A DNA stretch of 64,000 bases from Ophryocystis elektroscirrha (Eukaryota > Apicomplexa > Conoidasida > Neogregarinorida > Ophryocystidae): NCBI GenBank assembly GCA_030141585.1, contig JAQIFP010000011.1:1-64000 (forward strand). Reading direction: 5' to 3'. Of this stretch, positions 1 to 11,900 are shown one piece after another. The stretch's first letter is position 1. The number at the start of each line of letters is the position of its first letter. Position numbers and translations under genes: made by a program. The notes beneath the pieces were generated by a model that did no database searches, was not told the DNA's origin, and was given only the letters and a program-made list of their open reading frames with translations.

Positions 1-150
1 AAGCTATACAACCTTCCGAAAAAGAAGCTATACAACCTTCCGAAAAAGAAGCTATACAACCTTCCGAAAAAGAAGCTATACAACCTTCCGAAAAAGAAGC
101 TATACAACCTTCCGAAAAAGAAGCTATACAACCTTCCGAAAAAGAAGCTA
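1..150 (+). repeat. 24-bp in-frame tandem repeat
   Basis: About six near-identical copies of a 24-bp unit (GCTATACAACCTTCCGAAAA plus AGAA) run from the window edge to about base 150. They encode the octapeptide AIQPSEKE in the frame of the gene above. The near identity of the DNA copies points to recent expansion. The array may continue to the left of the window. Confidence 0.9.
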
Positions 151-2966
151 TTGAGTCTAAATCTGAGCCCTCAAATCAGAATAGTGAAAGTACCCTTGAT
201 GTAGATAATCCAGATCAATACACTCTGAAAGAAAACTCAAACTATTTTGACCAGAATATTGATGAATGTATTAAATTGAATTCTCAACATATTTCTTCTT
301 TTGATTCCAAAGGTTCATTTGAAAACTTAAGTTTTATGAAAATTAATGACCATAATTCAAGATATATGACTAAATCGTCGAGTGAAAAAATTTCGAGTCA
401 GAAGTTTTTCGAAATGATACCTGAAGCCAAAGTTGAGGAAAAAAAAGAGAATCAAGTTGATGATAATATAAAGTCAAAGTTAATAATTGAATCGAACTCT
501 GACGCGGACATGGATCCAAAATCTACAAGTCCGCTTATAAATCCAGATTTTGAATTATTGTCTCAGTCGAAAGTGAACGTTATTCCTAAATCTAAAGTTG
601 TGAATAAATTTATAACAGAAGCAGAGGATTCATTCGATTTTTTAAATCCAAATAACAATGAAAATTCGATTGATGTAAAAGAAAAAACATTTTTCCCAGA
701 GAAAGACAATTACTTGGATGTTTTAAATACTTTTAATCCTTCAAAGCCTAACGTACAAAATGATAATTTACCTGATTCCAAGAAATTGTCTTCAATTGAT
801 TCCAAAAATTCTATTTTTTCTCAGTCAAGGGTTTTTTCGACACTGCGATCTAACAATTCTTCTGGACCCATCTTCACAAATAGCTTATCATCTGAATCCA
901 AATCCATTCTTGAGAATGAGTCCAAGGAAATTTCTAAATCTGACTTCAAAGACAATCCTGAATCTGATTGCAAAGATAATCCTGAATCTGATTCCAAAAA
1001 AAATCCTGAATTTGATTCCAAAGAAAATCCTGAATCTGATTCCAAAGAAAATCCTGAATCTGACTCCAAACAAAATCCTGAATCTGATTCCAAAGAAAAT
1101 CCTGAATCTGACTCCAAAGAAAATCCTGAATCTAATTCCGAAGAAAATCCTGAATCTGACTCCAAACAAAATCCTGAATCTGACTCCAAACAAAATCCTA
1201 AATCTGACTCCAAACAAAATCCTGAATCTGACTCCAAACAAAATCCTGAATCTGACTCCAAACAAAATCCTGAATCTGACTCCAAACAAAATCCTGAATC
1301 TGACTCCAAACAAAATCCTGAATCTGATTCCAAAAACGTTCCTGAATCTGATTCCAAAAACGTTCCTGAATCTGATTCCAAAAACGTTTCTGAATCTGAT
1401 TCCAAAAACGTTCCTAAATCTGATTCCAAAAACGTTCTTGAATCTAACTCTGAATATATTTCCAAATCTGACTCTAGAAAGTTACTTGAACTTAATTCTA
1501 AAAACTTTTCTCAATATGGCTCCAAAAATTTTTCTGCAGCTGATTTCAAAAAACCTTTTGAGTTTGAACCAGAAAAATCTTTACAATCCAATTCGAGTAA
1601 TATTAGAAATTCTGAAAGCAAAACGATTTCTGCAGCTACTTTGAAAAGAATGTCTTCAAGCCAAACCAACAAAGTTGATTCAAAAACGAAAAACTCTGAA
1701 ATAGGAATAACGACTCGAACAGAATCAAAGAAACTTCCGATTAAAGACTCAAAAGATGATACTTCAGTAATAAAAGAATTTATTTCTAAAGACTCTGAAT
1801 ATACACAATCTTTGGATTCCCTATCGAAAGATAGTTTGAAGACATTTCCGAAAAAAATTGAGGAAGATTCTAGAATGCAAAAGAATTCTTCTATTAAATC
1901 TAAATATAATTTTGAATCACAATTCTCTACAGGAAACCCTTTGAGGACTCAATCAGAAGTTTATAAATCCACTGATACTGACATCAAACCTGCACTAAAG
2001 CACATGAGATCTTCAATGACCGAAATATCTTTCAAAAATAACCGGGAAAATGAGCAAGAATGTTCTCCTGATTCCAAAAAATCACATTTATCAGCAAACC
2101 CCACTGAAAAAAAGGTTTTATCTATTGTCAAGCGCTTCGACACAAAAATCGCATCAAATAAAAAGTGTCCATCTGTGAAAAGTATAACACCCAAAAATTC
2201 ATTTTTTTCAAGTCAAAAAATGTCTCCGAAAGTGAGGCAATTGGCTCTTCAAATAGAAAACTCGAACAAGCCAGCAATTTCAGGGTCTCCCAGAACCGGT
2301 TCTTCTACCAGAAAAAATGTAGATGAATATTTAAAGAAAGCAAATTTTAAAAAATCCTTAGAAGATTGTTTACTAAAAAACCATGAATATCGTTTTTCTG
2401 AACAGTCTATATACCAGCATAATGTTAATTTCACTGAAAAGCAAAAAAGCTTTGGAATTACTATCAACTCCATTCGCCACCCGGGTTTTTCGGGACAGCC
2501 AGAAATAGACAGCATTTTGAATATGGCTAAGACATGTGAAGACATTAAGCAACTTCGTAGTTACGTTGAAGATATTTATGTGTATGGTCGATGGTGCTCA
2601 GGCAAAGCCGAAATTGAACGTGATAAGTCCCAATTACTTGAAAAATTTCTTCGATCTACCACGGACACACTCACTGCTATTAAAGAAAAACAAGAAAAAT
2701 ACCATTTACCTTCAAGTGCTCTTTATTCCATGCAATCTGATATTAAAGAAATACTAGATAGGGCCTCAAATCTCACCAATCAAGAATCAATGGAAGAAAA
2801 GGTATTTTAAGCTCAGAATTAATCGCGTGCATTAATTTACATATTTTTTTCAATTCAATTATAATTCAATAAATACATGATAAAAAAATACTATTTTTTA
2901 CATATATTATTATTTGTTTATTGATGATTATATATATATATATATACATATAATCATTATTAAATT

Positions 2967-3017
<51 letters not shown>

Positions 3018-3959
3018 CACGGTTTTGAATAATTAATGATACTCACATGTATGTAATTATTCAATATATAGTGTATTTCCTTTATAACGTGTATTATAAC
3101 CAAATTTATTTTAGTCTTAATATGTATATAGCTAAATATGGTATTATATTATTATAATATTTTATAATAATATAATATCTTAAATGTCTTATTATATACA
3201 TAAACGTATTTTACTTATTTTATACAAACACTAGATAATATATGCTAAGATTTGATTTTATGAACCAGCAAGCTCTTTTGGACCAAGCTTATAAAATTAA
3301 ACAAAATCAAGATTCAGCAATCAATTTGTTATATAAACGAGAGTCGGAGTTAGCAAGAGTTAAAATTGATTTAGCCACAGTTCAAGTAAAAAATATATTA
3401 TTTTGTTGTTAATAAGAATAAATCAATATTGACTATTTTACAACATATTTATTTAATTAAAAAAATAATGATATCTATATATATATGTCATATATAATTT
3501 ACTACATATGCATAATCTTATATGGTGGCTTATACGTCACACCGTACTGTTATATACGTGTATACTTAAATATGCGTATATAGATGATTTATAGTATACT
3601 AACTAATGACAATGGAAATACGTAATGCATAGTAAAAGGTAGATAATTTTTCTTTCTAGACTGATCTGGAGTTTTACAAAAATGCTAATTCAATTTACGA
3701 AGAACATATACGAAAATGCTGCCCAACTTTGCTCATAGACAAAGATCTTACAACAAGAGGCTCAAAATAGTAATGAAATGCATTATATAATAAATTACTT
3801 AGTCTTGAATCATATTCTACCGTATTGTCACCTCAAAATAGTGATTTGTCTTCTTATGGTAAAAGAAAAAAATGGAATCTTATGAGAGCTACAAAAAAAA
3901 TGTTCAAAACTTCTGATAAAAATCCAAAAGTCTCTGAAAAAAACCTATCAAACTCATAA
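3..3959 (+). CDS. Ser/Asp/Lys-rich tandem-repeat protein with C-terminal coiled coil (5' partial)
   Basis: I do not recognise the family. The reading frame is already open at base 3, so the true start lies left of the window. Exon 3-2801 begins with about six copies of an AIQPSEKE octapeptide and, at about 930-1450, holds some 20 copies of an octapeptide of type NPESDSKQ. After an Asn/Ser/Lys-rich stretch the last 110 residues are helical. Proposed further exons are 3269-3385, 3660-3769 and 3803-3959; all join in phase (introns of 467, 274 and 33 nt) and continue a coiled coil, then a basic tail ending SEKNLSNS. The first junction uses an unremarkable acceptor (AACCAG). Otherwise exon 1 stops at 2808-2810, and a separate 136-aa gene starts at ATG 3242. 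The make-up suggests a scaffold or cytoskeletal protein, but that is a guess. Confidence 0.6.
930..1450 (+). repeat. 24-bp in-frame tandem repeat (ESDSK-type octapeptides)
   Basis: A block of about 20 units of 24 bp, each encoding an octapeptide like NPESDSKQ. The fourth-to-last position varies by block (KDNPESDS, KENPESDS, KQNPESDS, KNVPESDS). Copies in the middle of the array (1150-1320) are almost identical; those at the ends are diverged. Because 24 is a multiple of 3 and the unit lacks stops, long open frames also appear in other frames and on the other strand here; they are by-products. Confidence 0.9.
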
Positions 3960-4639
3960 AACGTTTAAATAAATCAAATTATGTCTAAATATGTGTAATA
4001 TAATTACTTTTCAAAATTAATTTTTTTTTTTCAATTAATGTTAAAAAAATTTAGTAAACTATTATTTAATTATTTAATTCCGAGGGTATTAAATTAATGA
4101 ATTTATTTTATTACACTATTAATCTTTTATTAGTGGTACATAAGCGTTTTTTATGTTTTATATTATATATAAATAAATATGTATATATTTTGTTTATGAT
4201 GGAGTAAAATATACTTTAAGTCTAGACTCTATATTACATGTAAAAATATATGTCAATTAAATAAACTTTCAATTACATGTATAGTTTTTAAAATGTAAAT
4301 AAAACTGATTACATGATTTATAGTATTAGATACTCAATTTTAATTGACGTCTGAAATAGAAATGTAGATTTATGTTTGCATAAATATATTTTTTTTTTCA
4401 ATATTTGATATATTTGTAAAAATTAAATTATTTTTAAATTTTTAAATAAATACATTCACATACAAAATAAACCACAATTTAATGTATCATATTATGGTAT
4501 ATATATATGTATAAATACACACATTGACATGCTTTATTATGGATAGATGCTTTCATGCTGTATGAAAATTTTAAATATTTATCTGAAATTAGCAGATAAA
4601 AAAAAATTGATGGTTTGTATACAAAAAAAAAATTTAAAG
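3960..4639. other. Intergenic, AT-rich, nothing seen
   Basis: About 680 bp of AT-rich sequence between two convergent genes. It holds homopolymer runs and short AT palindromes. No coding frame or structured RNA was recognised. Confidence 0.6.
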
Positions 4640-5134
4640 TTATACTAGCATGTGGCACATTTTTTGAGTTACTGTAAAGCAGTCAGGAATATCCACTCTA
4701 CAATTTGAAAATAAATCTTGACATCCAGCTCTGCAGAGTGAACGTGCACTCGCTGCGCAAGTCTCTCGACATTCCAAAGGTGTCGGATTAGATGGTACAG
4801 GTGCGAAATCTAATTTATCATAGACTCCAGATAAATTGAAGCACATTTCTTGGCAGTGAGCTGCATATATTCCATTTGAAGCTTCTCTGCACATATCACT
4901 AGGGCGACAATCTAGCGCACAGAAATTAAAGCATTCCAGTAACTCAAAACCACGTGCTCTTTCTGTACATGAACTACAGCATATATTTGAATATTTATTT
5001 TTGTTAGACTTTTTTGTATTTGTTGGCTGTTTGTTTGCTCCAAAATTTCTATTTAAAACATCATTCGGCTTATAAAATTGTGCGTTAATTATTAAAAAAA
5101 ACAAAATGAACGAATAAAAATAACTTAAAAACAT
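4640..5134 (-). CDS. Small secreted cysteine-rich protein
   Basis: A single-exon protein of about 164 aa. The ATG at 5134 is chosen because it opens a strong signal peptide (MFLSYFYSFILFFLIINAQ); the frame runs a little further upstream without an ATG. The mature part starts with an Asn/Lys-rich linker. It then holds 16 cysteines in spaced pairs (ICCSSC, ECFNFC, CREASNG, HCQEMC, ECRETC, LCRAGC and others), an even number that suits eight disulphides. No membrane anchor follows. The family is unknown. By context it could be a secreted or vesicle-lumen protein of the cell surface or of an infection organelle, but the sequence does not say which. Confidence 0.75.
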   Translation of the reverse strand: MFLSYFYSFILFFLIINAQFYKPNDVLNRNFGANKQPTNTKKSNKNKYSNICCSSCTERARGFELLECFNFCALDCRPSDMCREASNGIYAAHCQEMCFNLSGVYDKLDFAPVPSNPTPLECRETCAASARSLCRAGCQDLFSNCRVDIPDCFTVTQKMCHMLV

Positions 5135-5426
5135 TTCCTTACATAATTTGTATATGCTTATGTACAAACAAATAATTTTAATTTTTTATTTTTCAATTAA
5201 ATTTGAAAAATTGAATTTTCTTTCCAAAATTCTATAAGTAATTGACAGCAAAACAGTACGTGAATATAAATATGCAAGAACATATTACATTTAGATTTAT
5301 TCATTTTGGTAGAATATACTTTTTTTAATAATTTTGATAAATCAAAATAAATATTTCGATGTGTATAATTTATTAACTTATTCTGCTAGACTAGTCAAAT
5401 TAGAGTTTTTTTTAAAATACATTATT

Positions 5427-6909
5427 ATGTATGAAAATAATGCATACGCTCCTTCTTATAATAAAATTCGAATGAACTTTCAACCACATAATAATAATTG
5501 TGCTCTTATGGGCAATATGCCACCATTAGGAAATCCTAATAATATAGGCAATGTACCCTCCATGGGCAACTTGCCTCCTATGAATAATGTGACATCTATG
5601 GGTAATGTAGGAGCTATGGGTAATGTGGGAGCTATGGGTAATGTGGGAGCTATGGGTAATGTGGGAGCTATGGGTAATGTAGGAGCTATGAGTAATGTAG
5701 GAGCTATGGGTAATATAGGAGCTATGGGTAATGTAGGAGCTATGAGTAATGTAGGAGCTATGGGTAATGTAGGAGCTTCCTTAGGAAACGTTTCGAATAT
5801 GGGAACTGTACCTCCAATGTTCCTTCCAGTAAATGATAATTCTTTTCAAAATTTGATTCCTTTCAATGTTCCTCAATTAAACCCTGTAATGAATACTGAT
5901 TCTACAACAGAAAAATATTCCAATATGGAAAATTTTAACACAAAGCCTTCTGAAAAACCTCAAAAAACACTACAGACGTACAACAATGCAAAGCACCGGT
6001 TACATTTACGCAAAGCAGCTGGAGTTTCTTGGATAGATACAACCATGGATGATTGGGATTCTGATGACCATAGGTAAATAAAATAATTATACACTTGCCT
6101 ATATATATATACGTATATTGTCAACTTTATGTCTATAATTATTATTTATAGAAACTAAATAGTGAGATTTCACGAATACTTGGCATTTTAATCTTTATAT
6201 ATTTTGATTGCAGAATATTTTGCGGGGACTTGGGTAATGAAGTTACTGATGAATTATTGTCTAACACATTTCGCCAATATCGCTCATTCGTTAAAGCCAG
6301 AGTTATTAGAGACAAACGTACAGGAAAAACTAAAGGCTACGGTAATATATTTTTAATTATATATTGATTTCATTGTACAAATTTTTTATATATTAATAAT
6401 AATTCAAAAATTATCATTTTATATGCAAAACCTATCTATAATTAGATATAATGTAAATATACGGAATTCAAATAAACAGAATTAATAATTCATGTATATA
6501 TTTACGCCTATATAATTATTTTGCTATACTAGTAATATTACCTAGTAATACAGTGTCATAATAATTATAATTTTTATTAATTAATATAATTATATTTTTG
6601 TAGGGTTTGTTTCATTCCGTAGTCCTGAAGACATGCTTAGAGCAATAAAAGAAATGGATCATAAATATGTGGGTAAACGGCCAATTCGCGTGACTAAATC
6701 TACATGGAAGGATCGTGAAGTAAATTCGGAAAAGAATAGCAAAGGAATAGATTTGACTTTATGTTTAAGTTCAACTAAAAACAAATATCGCAAGTTTTTG
6801 GCTAAAAAAGGTAAATATTAATTATTAAAAAAAAAAATAAAGCAACAATACATTATATTGGTATTATTATTAGTACACTCAATTTATTTTATAAACTTTA
6901 TTCAAATAT

Positions 6910-6940
<31 letters not shown>

Positions 6941-7272
6941 ATAATAAGAATACTAATAATATTATAATTTTTTATAATGCACCTGACTTATATATAATAA
7001 ATTACGCGAATTCGACCCATATAGTAATTGTAATAGTCAGATCAAATATTATTCAATTGAAAAATCATTCAATTTTCTTAGATATCATATCTTCATTGCT
7101 AGTGAATGTTGATAGTTTAATAAAATTGTATATATGACTGTAAAATAATGGAATATGAAATTGCTTTTTTTTTATATCAGCTCCGCAAATTGTTGCGCAT
7201 GACTTTTCTGGATTTATCGATTCAAAAAAAAAATCAAAAGTTGCGTTTTGGCCATACGGAAAAAATATTTGA
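5427..7272 (+). CDS. RBM42: RBM42-like RNA-binding protein (RRM), four exons
   Basis: Exons 5427-6073, 6214-6341, 6604-6810 and 7181-7272 join in phase. The N-terminal half is a low-complexity Met/Gly/Asn region with about ten GAMGNV-type hexapeptides (5600-5780). Before the RRM stands a signature like that of RBM42 (AAGVSW, then DDWDSDDHR). The RRM follows with RNP2 IFCGDLGNEV and RNP1 GKTKGYGFVSF, and then KYVGKRPIRVTKSTWKDR, again RBM42-like. The last exon adds a basic tail with SKKKSK. RBM42 proteins bind RNA and associate with spliceosomal particles, so a role in splicing is likely. The ATG at 5427 is the first in frame. The Met/Gly repeats are lineage-specific. Confidence 0.88.
5600..5785 (+). 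repeat. 18-bp in-frame tandem repeat (GAMGNV hexapeptides)
   Basis: About ten copies of an 18-bp unit (GGAGCTATGGGTAATGTA), encoding GAMGNV, lie in the N-terminal region of the RBM42-like gene. Copies differ by one or two bases (GAMSNV, GAMGNI). The array is recent and likely length-variable. Confidence 0.9.
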
Positions 7273-7281
7273 AGATTATTC

Positions 7282-8421
7282 CTAGCTACGTTGACTTAAA
7301 GACCCCGTAATACTGTTTCTTATCCTAGAAAGTAAAAGATGAAAAAACAATGTAAAACATACCCAAAATTACTATCTGATTTATTTTCACGACCATCTTG
7401 TTTTTTTACCGTCTTAATAATAATAATTAAAGCTAATATAACCAAAGTGAAAACTATTGCACAGACAGTAATAATTATTATCAAATTAATAGATGCCACA
7501 GGTCTAATATCGATCGAATCCTCCAATATTTTTATGTCATAACAGTCCAGAAATATATTTTGATCAGATACACTTATAACTCCTCCACGAAAATCGAAGT
7601 TCCGTAACTTCTCAAAATAGAGTATCGAAAATTTATGGTTAACAATATAGAAAATATATATATTTGATTTTCTTAGCTCATTTGAATATATATTGATATC
7701 TTGTAACTCCTATTAATAAAAAAAAAATCAATTATAAAATTATATATGCTTTAAGACTCCTAGGATATAAGGTGTAATATATTAATATTATTAATATTAA
7801 TATATATATATGGAGGTAATTCGCATATATAATTTATTTACAAGTTTTTATTTTGATAATGCAAATATTACCGTACAAGAAGAAACCGTAATAAATTCAC
7901 CTTCGTTATGGTTTTTAGTAGCTATCAAAACAAAGCGAATTGTATTTTGATCAGTATTTAAGAGAGTATTGTGCGCAAACATGAGAAGAAATTCAATAGA
8001 ATTTCCATTAGCTACCTTAGAGTCATCTAATATATTACGGTGTACTCTAATTTTATATAATATTAAAAAAAATAGCATACGGAGAAATGTTGATATTGCA
8101 ACTTTTATCTAGTAAGAAAAAAATTAATATAAAGAATGAAAACCCCTTACTTGATAATGTTCCATATAATTGATGAACATTTGTTCTTTGGAAACGTTCA
8201 CTTAAATGAAATAAGATTTCTTTTAATGATTTTAACTCTAATTCTAATTCTGAACTATTAAAACTCCCGTCAATCTGTACATATATCTCAAGATTTTTAT
8301 CAATTTTTGTTGTCGAAGGGCAACTACTCTTCTGTGGTTTATCGGATCCATGAGGAGCAATGATTATTTGTTTTCCAATAATGAACCCGAACAACTCTGC
8401 ACATTTGTATATACGCTTCAT
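7282..8421 (-). CDS. Single-pass membrane protein, unknown family, five exons
   Basis: Exons 8421-8151, 8108-8081, 8046-7872, 7709-7363 and 7324-7282 join in phase (introns 42, 34, 162 and 38 nt) into about 287 aa. I do not recognise the family. Residues 1-225 are a mixed alpha/beta region without a visible catalytic motif. A single hydrophobic span (NLIIIITVCAIVFTLVILAL) lies at about 226-250. A short basic/Ser-rich tail of about 30 residues follows, ending LSQRS. No signal peptide is seen after the first ATG used here, so an upstream exon may be missing. The stop (TAG) lies only 9 bp from the end of the convergent RBM42-like gene. Confidence 0.65.
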
Positions 8422-8950
8422 ATGTACAATTTTATTTATTATAGTGTATGCAAATTTTTAAGTCAATCTATACAAGTTTAAGCTTATTACTATACTCAAT
8501 GATATTTAAATTAAGAAGCAAAACAGCCTACATACAATTATTTGATAATACATACGCATAAGAATGAATAAAACTGGCTTCATTAATTATATTTTTTGAT
8601 CTAGGTATTTTTTTCTTTTTCTCATTTTTAACTAAGGGTGGCGCTTACTTAAGCGCTATGTGGATACAATAATTACATTAGTTTTATTAATGAGCAAAAA
8701 ATAAAAATATAATAATTATTTTATCTAAATTAAGATCTAATACACAATTAACAATTTTCTCTATTCTCTGATAATATATATATTTATACATATGTTAAAA
8801 ATGTTTAATATATAAACGCTTATATTATACATATATGTATATGTATATATATACATATATGTATAATTTATATTATTAATTAAAAAATATTACAAATAGT
8901 TTTAAAAAATTTATATTTGTACACCTAATAAAGGTAAATGTCGTTAATGA
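8422..8950. other. Intergenic with short GC-containing hairpin
   Basis: About 530 bp between two divergently transcribed genes, so it should hold both promoters. It is AT-rich except for a short inverted repeat near 8641-8657 (GCGCTTACTTAAGCGC). An AT palindrome lies near 8830-8865. A missing first exon of the membrane-protein gene could lie here. Confidence 0.5.
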
Positions 8951-11900
8951 ATGCAAATTCCTAAACTATGGAGTGATAAAATATGTGAATTACGTAAACG
9001 AATAAATACAGAAATAAGCGATGAAGCGCTTTTAACTTTTTTATATAAGTCTGATGGGGATTTAATCGTAGCGGAAAAAGTACATAATTAAATTATTTAA
9101 TTAAATCTGATTGTTGCGCATACATTTTTACAAGTTTTCTAACAATAAGAAAATATTTTACATAGCCTAACATAAAATAAGATTCTTAGTGATATTATTT
9201 AATACTATTACATATGAAAATTTAATTATTAAAAATATTATAAAAAATAAAAGAATTTTCTTTATTTGTCTATTAAAATTGTGTATATACATAATATATA
9301 ATAAGTAAATATTCTTTAGTTATATAAAGAAAGTTTTTGGAACACCTTATATACAAAAGATGATGTAAAAAATGAAGCATGCAACACTAAAGTTACAGCA
9401 AATTTTAATGCAAATATACTAAGTAAAACGCCTTCACATAAGATAACATTAAAGTCATTTTTGAAAAATGAATCAGTAACGCCTCATACAAGAGTATTTG
9501 ATATTTGTACTAAATCTAATGGCGAATCCACATGGAATAATTTTAAATCTTTGATTCCTGAACCAGATTCATTTTTTCTTGGAGATTTAATAACAGATTT
9601 GACTCTTACTGTTTCTTTAAATAAACAATCTAAAGAAAAAATATTTGTTGTTATAAACACTAAATATGAAATAAAAACTCCCAATAAATCTTCAGCTTCC
9701 AAAAAAGTTGCTAAACCAGCCAATTCCAATGTTACTCAAATCTTACTGCAATTAAGAAATAAGTCAATTGCATATATTCAAAGTAATACTAAGCACTACG
9801 GAAGGATAGGATTGTCTCTAGCGTGGACTATTGGCCCTTTGATATACTGTGATTATATAAGGGTATTCTAAAAAGTTAGAAAATTTTATATATGCACTTG
9901 ATTATGAATACGAAATAATATTTTTTCTTAGATAAAAACTGAGTTACTGATAGATCCCAGTATGAATTACTCTATTGGAGACTCTATTCAAACTGTTATG
10001 TCTATATACGTTACAAATCCAAGTTTTGATGACAAAAGAGAAAATCTGTATTTAAAGCTTTCTTTTTTTATTTAATATTTAGACCTTCACAAGCTTCCAA
10101 TGTTATCCGTGATTCTTGGAACAAGCTATTATTTGGATTTCTAAAGGTTAAAATAAAGCGCTGTTCAGATTTTTTTGAATTATCGGATTCCAAGGTATTA
10201 GAATCCGAAGATGTTCCTTCTGATGTCAACAATGATGCGGATGAAGAGTCTGAACTAGATAGCATAGAAGATACGGAAAACACCTTGAAAGACTGGGACT
10301 TTTTAAATGTTAAAAATGATACATTTACCGATATTGATTTAACTTTTCATGCAGCCATATTTCAATCTAATCTCAACCCCTATCAGATTAATGGAGTTAA
10401 GTGGATGATTCAAAAAGAGAGCAAATTATATTCAGGTATACAATTAGCTAAAGTTTATCTTAAATAAATGTCGAGGAAGCCAATCAAATACATAATATAA
10501 ATACTAATCTTTTTTACAAGTATATATTAATTAAACTATCAAATATATGTACAACATTAGAAACAAACACTTATTTACTTACTTTTTTAATAAATTTAGA
10601 ATTTAATGTAATTAATACTAAGAAATACCTAAGCTTATATATATGAGTGAATCTATATATATATTACTCATTTCATATCAGATAATACCATGAATCCTAT
10701 GTGGGATGAGTTGGAGATTAATGATACAGCAATTTATTTCAATCGAGCAACAGGAATAATATCTAAAGAATTTCCTTCCAATAACGCAAAAAATTTTGGT
10801 GGTATACTGGCTGACGAAATGGGTTTGGGTAAAACAGTTCAAGCACTAGCTTTAATTGCACATGATCTGGCTCCAACTTTGGACGAAGTAGAAAATTATC
10901 CTGTATGGCAGGAAGCTGTAAGGGACAGTAGATTTGCATTATTTTGTAGCAAAAGTGGTGTGAAATAGAAGCTAAAAATTCAGTTCAACAATTTCATGAA
11001 TTTCTTGTATTTGAAAGGAATCAAGAAAGCGTACTATCACGCTGTGCAGTAAATGATAAAACTTTGAGTTTTACTGAAATAAATGGAAGAACGCTAATAA
11101 TTGTTCCGTTGTCATTAATTCCTCAATGGGTTTCTGAAATAAATAAACATTTGCAACCAGGGTATTATTAGAATTATAATTAATTACTGTCAGTTTTATA
11201 GAACTAATAGATTAAATTGCATATTGCACTTTTGAAACAAATAAAATCAAGAATGTTATTCCGTCATTTTATATTAATAAATTATTCATCATTTAATTAA
11301 AATAAGTTATTATCAACGTATAATGTGAATAATATAATAATCGAATTACTTATAAGAAATATAAGTTAACTAAATTTAACTTATATAATTTTGAAGTTTG
11401 TCATTCAAACTTTAGCTTATATTAAAACAAAATAAATATAACTATTCTGTATGTAAAGCTTACTTATCTTAGACTTGGTAAATATGTTTTTTAGAGTGTT
11501 CAAAATGGTCTTATATTATGGCCCTGATCGCCCCAAAGATATAATAACACTAACTAATGCGGATATTGTTATTACTACATATGGAACGGTTACGTCTGAA
11601 TTGGCTCATTTCATTACAAATGAGAGTCAATCTAGGTTTCATGCTTTGACGAGGATTAAATGGAAACGTATCATCATTGATGAAGCACATTACATTAAAT
11701 CTACCACCACAAGAGTATGTAAAACTTTGTGCATGCTAGAAGCTCGATCTCGCTGGTGCTTGACCGGGACTCCTATTCAAAATTCTGTTGAAGATTTGTT
11801 TGCATATTTTAAGTTTTTAAGAGTGGAACCTTGGGGACAATCGGTAATTATATTCAAATTAGGCGATTTATGTAAAGCAAAAGTATTTAAAAATTGTTTC

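Noticed and set aside
821..1644. Open frames on the minus strand and in another plus frame over the ESDSK repeats
   Set aside because: They follow from a 24-bp repeat lacking stops in those frames. The frame of the annotated gene has the wider extent and a plausible protein composition.
7339..7542. 67-residue plus-strand frame with hydrophobic run
   Set aside because: It is the antisense of the transmembrane exon of the minus-strand membrane protein, which has phase-consistent splice partners.
11475..11494. A 5-nt micro-exon followed by a 19-nt intron in the Rad5-like gene
   Set aside because: A simpler acceptor (TTTTTTAG before AGTGTTC) joins the flanking exons in phase with no micro-exon.
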